Shown here: positions 6,503-10,375 of the stretch, piece after piece
Layout: each line of letters starts with the position of its first letter
How positions within the stretch are numbered: the stretch's first letter is position 1
Source: DATARH01 sp050181375
GTDB taxonomy: Bacteria; Pseudomonadota; Alphaproteobacteria; ATCC43930; CGMCC-115725
NCBI GenBank assembly: GCA_050181375.1
Contig: JBFXDF010000133.1
Coordinates: 1 to 10,375 of the forward strand
Direction of reading: 5' to 3'
DNA length: 10,375 nt
The notes under the pieces: model-generated
Databases searched by the model: none
What the model saw: only the letters and a program-made list of their open reading frames with translations
What the model was told of the DNA's origin: nothing
Made by a program: the position numbers and the translations under genes

Positions 6503-7423
6503 ATGACCGCGCGCCTGCCGGAGGTTCTGGCCGAAATCGCGGTCGAAAGCGCGGACGGGGCGGTGCTGCTTGTGCGCCGGCATGGCAACGTGAACGCCGC
6601 GACCCGGCTGTTTATCAGCCACGGCAACGGCTTCGCGATCGACGGATATATCGATTTCTGGAGCCGATTTCTCGCCAAGTTCGACGTCGTCGCGTTCGAC
6701 ATGCGCAGCCACGGCCGCAATCCTGTTACCGAGCCTGCCAACCACGACTACGCGAATATGGCGCGGGACATCGACGCGGTCGGCCGGGCGGTGCGCGCCG
6801 AATTCGGCCATAAGCCGTCGGCCGGGCTGTTTCATTCGATGTCGGCGCAATCGGCGCTGTTGCAGGCATTCGCCGGCCCCGTGCATTTCGACGCGCTGAT
6901 CGCGTTCGATCCGCCGAATGTGCCTTCCCCCGCTCATCCGGTACGCGACGCAATGGTCGGGTACGAGAACAAGCTGGCGCGGTGGGCAAGCGGCCGGCCG
7001 ACCCGGTTCGCCGACCCGGCCCAACTCGCTTCCGATTTCGCGATGACCCGCTCCGGGCGGCGCTGGGCTTCCGGCGCGTCTTTTGCGATGGCGCGGGCGG
7101 TGTTGCGCCAAAGCGATGATGGGGGCGGCAACGGCTGGGAGCTGGTTTGTCCGCGCGAGCGCGAAGCGTCGATGTATCTGCAGGGGATCGATCTCGGGCT
7201 GTGGCCGCGCCGGCAGGATGTGCCGGTCCCGGTCGCGCTGATCGGCGCTGACCCGGATTGCCCCTATCCCGCCGCGACCGCGCTGTCGAACCGTGCGCTG
7301 GCGCGGGAAGGCGGCTTCGATTACAGCGCGATCCCCCGCACGAGCCATCTGCTGCAACTCGAACAACCGGCCGCCTGTGCCGAGGCGGCGCTGGCGACGC
7401 TGGAGCGGCTCGGCCTCGCCTAG
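6503..7423 (+). CDS. Alpha/beta hydrolase with atypical nucleophile elbow
   Basis: A 306-residue cytoplasmic alpha/beta-fold hydrolase. The oxyanion-side motif His-Gly-Asn-Gly-Phe (40-44) and the Asp-Met-Arg-Ser-His-Gly strand end (66-71) are typical. The expected nucleophile elbow reads Phe-His-Ser-Met-Ser (110-114). Ser112 is in the right place, but both glycines of the usual Gly-x-Ser-x-Gly are replaced. An acid candidate is Asp250 or Asp252 (Gly-Ala-Asp-Pro-Asp), and His282 in Ser-His-Leu-Leu-Gln-Leu-Glu-Gln-Pro is the likely catalytic histidine, so a complete triad is plausible. It could be an esterase, lactonase, C-C bond hydrolase or thioesterase; nothing in the sequence decides. ATG 6503 follows an AAGG site, 9 nt after the DUF169 stop. 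The TAG stop interlocks with the opposing map stop. Confidence 0.87.
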   Translation: MTARLPEVLAEIAVESADGAVLLVRRHGNVNAATRLFISHGNGFAIDGYIDFWSRFLAKFDVVAFDMRSHGRNPVTEPANHDYANMARDIDAVGRAVRAEFGHKPSAGLFHSMSAQSALLQAFAGPVHFDALIAFDPPNVPSPAHPVRDAMVGYENKLARWASGRPTRFADPAQLASDFAMTRSGRRWASGASFAMARAVLRQSDDGGGNGWELVCPREREASMYLQGIDLGLWPRRQDVPVPVALIGADPDCPYPAATALSNRALAREGGFDYSAIPRTSHLLQLEQPAACAEAALATLERLGLA

Positions 7424-8247
7424 CGGCCCGCCGAACCGCAGAGATCGTAAGGCGGCCGGTGCAGCCCGGCCGGCGAAATCGTAAAAATCTCGTACCCGCT
7501 CGCGGTCACCCCGACCGTGTGCTCGAACTGCGCCGATAGCGAGCGGTCCTTGGTCACTGCAGTCCAGCCGTCGCTCAGCACCTTCACCTCGAAGCGGCCG
7601 GCGTTGATCATCGGCTCGACGGTGAAAAACATCCCCTCGCGCAAGACCGGCCCCTCGTCGGGCCTGCCGTAATGCAAGATCGACGGCGCGTCGTGAAACA
7701 CCTGCCCGACGCCGTGGCCGCAGAAATCGCGCACAACCGAGAACCGGTGGCCCTCGGCATAGCGCTGGATCGCGTCGCCGATCGCGCCGACCCGGACTCC
7801 GGGGCGAACCACGGCGATGCCGCGCATCATCGCCTCGTAGGTGACATCGACCAGCTTGCGCGCCTTTACCCCGATCTTGTCGCCGACAAAGAACATCCGG
7901 CTCGAGTCGCCATGCCAGCCGTCGAGGATCGGCGTCACATCGATATTGAGGATGTCGCCGTCGGTCAGCTTTCGGTCGCCGGGAATACCGTGGCAGACGA
8001 CGTGATTGACCGAGGTGCAGATCGATTTCGGAAAGCCGCGATAGTTGAGCGGCGCGCAAACCGCGTCGTGATCGACGATAAAGCCGTGGCAGAGGCGGTC
8101 GAGTTCGCCGGTCGTCACACCCGGACGGACATACGGTGTGATGAAGTCGAGGGTCTCCGCCGCAAGCCTGCCGGCGCGGCGCATGCCCTCGAACGCGTCG
8201 GGGCCATGGATTTTGATTTGGCCGCTGCGCTTCGCGCCGCGTTCCAT
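7420..8247 (-). CDS. map: Type I methionine aminopeptidase
   Basis: Cytoplasmic metalloprotease that removes the initiator methionine from new proteins. With the start used here the protein has 275 residues. All five metal ligands are visible: Asp103 (Asn-Ile-Asp-Val), Asp114 (His-Gly-Asp-Ser-Ser), His178 (Gly-His-Gly-Val-Gly), Glu211 (Thr-Val-Glu-Pro) and Glu242 (Gln-Phe-Glu-His-Thr). The substrate-site His86 is in Cys-His-Gly-Ile-Pro. No N-terminal zinc finger is present, as in bacterial enzymes. The frame is open up to an ATG at 8400, adding 51 residues rich in Gln, Ser and Arg. I prefer ATG 8247 because alphaproteobacterial homologues begin shortly before the Gly-Gln-Ile-Lys-x-His-Gly-Pro segment. 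GTG 8298 and ATG 8400 remain possible, and none of the three has a good ribosome site. The stop shares CTAG with the hydrolase stop. Confidence 0.93.
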   Translation of the reverse strand: MERGAKRSGQIKIHGPDAFEGMRRAGRLAAETLDFITPYVRPGVTTGELDRLCHGFIVDHDAVCAPLNYRGFPKSICTSVNHVVCHGIPGDRKLTDGDILNIDVTPILDGWHGDSSRMFFVGDKIGVKARKLVDVTYEAMMRGIAVVRPGVRVGAIGDAIQRYAEGHRFSVVRDFCGHGVGQVFHDAPSILHYGRPDEGPVLREGMFFTVEPMINAGRFEVKVLSDGWTAVTKDRSLSAQFEHTVGVTASGYEIFTISPAGLHRPPYDLCGSAGR

Positions 8248-8459
8248 CCCCGGGCTGGTCAGCGCCTCGCGCTGTATGACCTGAGATTCCTGCTTCACGT
8301 TCGTCGTTCTCTGGTTCTGGCTCTGACCCTGGCTCGCAGGCCGACCGTCAATATCCGGACGGGCGCCGGTCGATCCTCGCGGGGCGGACCTGTCCGCCAT
8401 CGTGTATCAAACCGAAGGTAAGGCGGCGCCGGCCTCGGGGCAATCCTCGCCGGGGCCGG

Positions 8460-8488
8460 TTGTGTGTCGTCCCGGCTTTGCCTATCAA
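8460..8488 (+). promoter_or_regulatory. Possible sigma-70-type promoter of the MoCF gene
   Basis: TTGTGT (8460-8465) and TATCAA (8483-8488) are separated by 17 nt and lie about 50 nt upstream of the ATG at 8540. Matches to consensus are 3 of 6 and 4 of 6, so this is only a candidate. It fits the position expected for a gene divergent from map. Confidence 0.25.
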
Positions 8489-8530
8489 TTCGCGGGCGGA
8501 CACGGCCGTGGCCGATCGATCCGCGAACGC

Positions 8531-8539
8531 GAGGAGAGG
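8531..8539 (+). promoter_or_regulatory. Ribosome binding site fixing the MoCF gene start
   Basis: GAGGAGAGG directly precedes the ATG at 8540, with the AGGAG core only 3 nt away. It favours this start over the upstream in-frame codon at 8402, which would add 46 residues of low-complexity Gly/Arg-rich sequence. Confidence 0.65.
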
Positions 8540-9322
8540 ATGAGCGAAGCCCCCCAGCCGCCCGACACCGAACCACAGAAAACCGTGACCGCCTGCGTCC
8601 TGATCATCGGCAACGAGATCCTCTCTGGCCGCATCGACGACGCGAACCTGGCGTTTATCGCCCGCGGTCTCAACGATGCCGGCGTGCGGCTGCGCGAGGC
8701 GCGGGTCATCCCCGACGATCCCGATGCGATCGTCGCTGCGGTTAACGAGGCGAGGGGCAAATTCGATTACGTTTTCACGACAGGCGGCATCGGCCCGACG
8801 CACGACGACATCACCGCCGAGTGCATTTCGGCGGCGTTCGGCGTGCCGTGGGTCGTGCATCCCGAGGCGCGCCGGCTGCTCGAAACCCATTACCCGCCGG
8901 GGGCGATCAACGAGGCGCGGCTGCGCATGGCGCGCATGCCGGAAGGGGCGGAGCTGCTGCTGAACCCGATCTCGCGCGCGCCCGGCTTCCGCATCGGCAA
9001 TGTCTATGTGATGGCCGGCGTGCCGCAGGTCATGCAGGCGACGTTCACCGAGCTGAAATACCGCCTGCGCGGCGGCGCCAAAATGCTGAGCCGCGCCGTC
9101 AGCTGCGGTCTTGGCGAAGGCACGATTGCCGCCGATCTGGCCGCCTTGCAGGAGCGCTATCCCGATCTCGAGATCGGCTCCTACCCGTATTTTCGACGAA
9201 GCGTTTTCGGGACCACTTTGGTCATCCGCGGCACCAACCCCGAGCGCTTGTCGGCCGCGACCGCCGAGTTGACCGCGCTGATCAGCGCCCTCGGCGGCGT
9301 GCCGCAGGAAGCGGAAGGCTAG
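8540..9322 (+). CDS. CinA N-domain-like MoCF (molybdopterin-binding fold) protein
   Basis: A 260-residue protein formed by one MoCF/MoaB-like domain of the competence/damage-inducible protein A (COG1058) type. Motifs are Gly-Asn-Glu-Ile-Leu-Ser-Gly-Arg-Ile-Asp-Asp-Ala-Asn (24-36) and the loop Thr-Thr-Gly-Gly-Ile-Gly-Pro-Thr-His-Asp-Asp (80-90). The C-terminal nicotinamide-nucleotide amidase domain of full CinA is absent, so this is not an NMN deamidase. In full-length CinA proteins the MoCF half is linked to ADP-ribose pyrophosphatase activity; whether that holds here is unknown, and a molybdenum role should not be assumed despite the name. The ATG at 8540 is chosen for the GAGGAGAGG site directly before it. 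The same frame is open from 8402, but that stretch is not conserved-looking. From memory, such genes neighbour map in other alphaproteobacteria, there usually in one direction. Confidence 0.87.
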   Translation: MSEAPQPPDTEPQKTVTACVLIIGNEILSGRIDDANLAFIARGLNDAGVRLREARVIPDDPDAIVAAVNEARGKFDYVFTTGGIGPTHDDITAECISAAFGVPWVVHPEARRLLETHYPPGAINEARLRMARMPEGAELLLNPISRAPGFRIGNVYVMAGVPQVMQATFTELKYRLRGGAKMLSRAVSCGLGEGTIAADLAALQERYPDLEIGSYPYFRRSVFGTTLVIRGTNPERLSAATAELTALISALGGVPQEAEG

Positions 9323-9422
9323 GGGCTGCCTCCCGCCGTAGCGCGGACGGACACGTCATTCCGCGTGCTTTGTCCACTTTGGCGTTCGAGACCCAACCAA
9401 AAGACATTCGGTCCGGGCGTAA

Positions 9423-9446
9423 TCCGTCTTGCCTCCATCAGACGGA
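9423..9446. repeat. 7-bp inverted repeat (hairpin) in the intergenic region
   Basis: TCCGTCT at 9423-9429 pairs perfectly with AGACGGA at 9440-9446 around a 10-nt loop. It lies about 100 nt after the MoCF stop. With no following T-run it is not a classical terminator; it may be an operator half-site pair, part of a degenerate repeat, or chance. Confidence 0.35.
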
Positions 9447-9650
9447 ACTTCGTGTTCTACTCGGGTGTTGATCGCGGTCGGCGCGGTTGCGGCGGTCATC
9501 CACACCGAACCGGATTGGGTTGCTTTTGGCGTAGTCCGGCGACGCAGCAGTGGCTCGTCACATCTGCGATAACCGAAGAGGCGGCGAAAAACCGCAGGCG
9601 AAGCGAAGAATGCGTAACTCCCCCGCAGCGGGTACCGTATTCCTAACCTG

Positions 9651-9657
9651 AAGGAAG
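9651..9657 (+). promoter_or_regulatory. Ribosome binding site of the RTX gene
   Basis: AAGGAAG lies 7 nt before the ATG at 9665. It supports this start, which would otherwise rest only on the typical Met-Ala-Thr-x-x-Gly-Thr opening of RTX proteins. Confidence 0.6.
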
Positions 9658-9664
9658 CACAGAA

Positions 9665-10375
9665 ATGGCGACATTCGTTGGCACCGCCGGCGTGGACAAC
9701 CACGCGAGCGACGTGGACAACATAATGTACGGTCTAGACGGTAACGACACGCTCTTCTTCACGGGATCGGTCGACGACAACATCGAAGGCGGCCGGGGCG
9801 ATGACACGCTGCTGGGCGGCACGGTAACCAGCAATATCTACGGCGGAAACGGCGCCGACACGCTGTTCGGCAACGGCGGCGCGGACAATCTCTACGGCGG
9901 CGAGGGAAACGATACCATCGTCGGCGATACAGGGTTCCTCGGCGGTACGCCGCCGAACCCGGGCAACGATTACCTCGACGGCGGTGACGGAGTCGACAAC
10001 CTTTCAGGCAATGCGGGCAACGACTTCGTTTTCGGCGGCGAGGGCAACGACATAATGAGCGGCGGCGACGACCGCGATTTTATGTACGGCGGCGCGGGCG
10101 ATGACACCATGTCCGGCGATGGTACCGGTGACCTGATGTACGGCGACAGCGGCAACGACCACATGGAAGGGGGCGCCGGAAGTGACACCATGTTTGGCGG
10201 AGATCAAGACGATACGATGATCGGCGGTGACGGTTTTGATTACATGGAAGGTTCAACCGGCAAGGACTATCTCCAGGGCGATGCCGACGACGACACGCTG
10301 CTGGATGGTGACGGTGACGACCAGGCATATGGCGGGGCCGGAAACGATACCCTGATATCGGGGCGCGGCTCCGAT
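9665..10375 (+). CDS. RTX (hemolysin-type calcium-binding repeat) protein, 3' end outside window
   Basis: The frame is open from ATG 9665 to the window end (237 codons, no stop), so the gene is partial only because of the window edge. It opens Met-Ala-Thr-Phe-Val-Gly-Thr-Ala-Gly and enters nonapeptide repeats of the Gly-Gly-x-Gly-x-Asp-x-U-x type almost at once. About 24 repeats or degenerate repeats fill the visible part, with two spacer interruptions (about residues 56-60 and 89-101). The repeats form a calcium-filled beta-roll; such proteins are usually exported by type I secretion with a C-terminal signal, consistent with the absence of an N-terminal signal peptide. No enzymatic domain is visible. 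Residues 131-194 form a block in which the hydrophobic U position is always Met. The repeats are highly acidic. Partner secretion genes are not in the window. Function (adhesin, S-layer-like, enzyme) is open. Confidence 0.9.
   Translation, partial: MATFVGTAGVDNHASDVDNIMYGLDGNDTLFFTGSVDDNIEGGRGDDTLLGGTVTSNIYGGNGADTLFGNGGADNLYGGEGNDTIVGDTGFLGGTPPNPGNDYLDGGDGVDNLSGNAGNDFVFGGEGNDIMSGGDDRDFMYGGAGDDTMSGDGTGDLMYGDSGNDHMEGGAGSDTMFGGDQDDTMIGGDGFDYMEGSTGKDYLQGDADDDTLLDGDGDDQAYGGAGNDTLISGRGSD
10034..10258 (+). repeat. 27-nt-period RTX repeats with methionine at the core position
   Basis: Eight successive nonapeptides place ATG codons at 10055, 10082, 10109, 10136, 10163, 10190, 10217 and 10244, exactly 27 nt apart. 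Each encodes the hydrophobic residue of the Gly-Gly-x-Gly-x-Asp-x-U-x repeat. The following repeat has CTC (Leu) at 10271, and the preceding one GTT (Val) at 10028. Other codons of the units vary, so this is not a freshly copied DNA repeat. Confidence 0.85.

Larger units (their letters stand above)
9323..9664. other. 342-nt intergenic region without a convincing gene
   Basis: Between the MoCF gene and the RTX gene. Short open frames exist on both strands (plus 9365-9646, minus 9703-9356). They overlap each other, lack ribosome sites and have no recognisable protein features, so I treat them as chance. The sequence looks less GC-rich than the neighbouring genes. A 7-bp inverted repeat TCCGTCT/AGACGGA with a 10-nt loop occupies 9423-9446 and has no T-run after it. 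A TGTCCACTTT ... AAAAGACAT arrangement (about 9371-9408) forms an imperfect dyad that might be a decayed intergenic repeat. I see no clear promoter for the RTX gene. Confidence 0.55.

Noticed and set aside
6398..8059. A 553-codon minus-strand open frame across map and the hydrolase
   Set aside because: It is an arginine/proline-rich shadow without motifs; map and the hydrolase, with intact active-site motifs, explain the region.
8402..8539. N-terminal extension of the MoCF protein
   Set aside because: The residues are low-complexity and not family-like, while a strong ribosome site directly precedes the ATG at 8540.
9623..9637. Possible rho-independent terminator or promoter just before the RTX gene (CCCGCAGCGGG region)
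   Set aside because: The stem is only about 4 bp, with no T-run and no recognisable -10/-35 pair at proper spacing.
9356..9703. A 115-codon minus-strand frame in the intergenic region
   Set aside because: It has no recognisable motif or ribosome site and runs into the start of the RTX gene on the opposite strand.
9665..10375. Tandem repeat array that could be mistaken for CRISPR or satellite DNA
   Set aside because: The 27-nt period matches protein nonapeptides in one uninterrupted frame, with variable bases and no identical repeat/spacer alternation.
1..10375. A new defence, toxin-antitoxin or mobile system
   Set aside because: No recombinase, transposase, nuclease, toxin-antitoxin pair, reverse transcriptase, attachment repeats or tRNA was seen on either strand.

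Overview
The window is GC-rich, densely packed bacterial DNA with many GTG starts, 4-nt GTGA gene overlaps and strong Shine-Dalgarno sites. The proteins resemble alphaproteobacterial families: a bacterial ETF-beta lysine methyltransferase homologue, a type I methionine aminopeptidase beside a stand-alone MoCF/CinA-N protein, and a mop-modABC operon. An alphaproteobacterium is the most likely source; genus cannot be told from this stretch alone.

Layout. (1) 5-2870, plus strand: a compact molybdate uptake operon, starting with a single-domain molbindin (Mop), then modA (periplasmic binding protein), modB (permease) and modC (ATPase with C-terminal TOBE/Mop domain). (2) 2871-2931: a short convergent spacer carrying a run of 13 C. 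(3) 5628-2932, minus strand: a three-gene operon of an SDR oxidoreductase, an ETFB-lysine-methyltransferase-like protein, and an MFS transporter. (4) 5629-5719: a divergent promoter region with a perfect 12-bp palindrome. (5) 5720-7423, plus strand: a two-gene unit of a DUF169 protein and an alpha/beta hydrolase whose nucleophile elbow lacks both usual glycines. (6) 8247-7420, minus strand: map, whose stop codon interlocks with that of the hydrolase. (7) 8540-9322, plus strand: a CinA N-domain-only (MoCF) protein, divergent from map. (8) 9323-9664: a 342-nt spacer without a convincing gene. (9) 9665 to the window end: the 5' part of an RTX (hemolysin-type calcium-binding repeat) protein, cut by the window edge.

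How they work together. The mod genes form one high-affinity molybdate importer with a cytoplasmic oxyanion-binding partner. The SDR, methyltransferase and MFS genes are probably co-transcribed and may tie a dehydrogenase/electron-transfer step to transport of an organic solute, but the substrate cannot be read from sequence. The DUF169/hydrolase pair faces that operon across one short spacer and could share its regulation. map and the MoCF protein are housekeeping-type genes.

Most unusual observation: in the RTX protein the buried hydrophobic position of the nonapeptide is methionine in eight consecutive repeats, with ATG codons exactly 27 nt apart from 10055 to 10244, while the repeats before and after use mainly Leu, with occasional Ile, Val or Ala. 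I found no CRISPR array, RNA gene, insertion sequence or obvious novel defence system.
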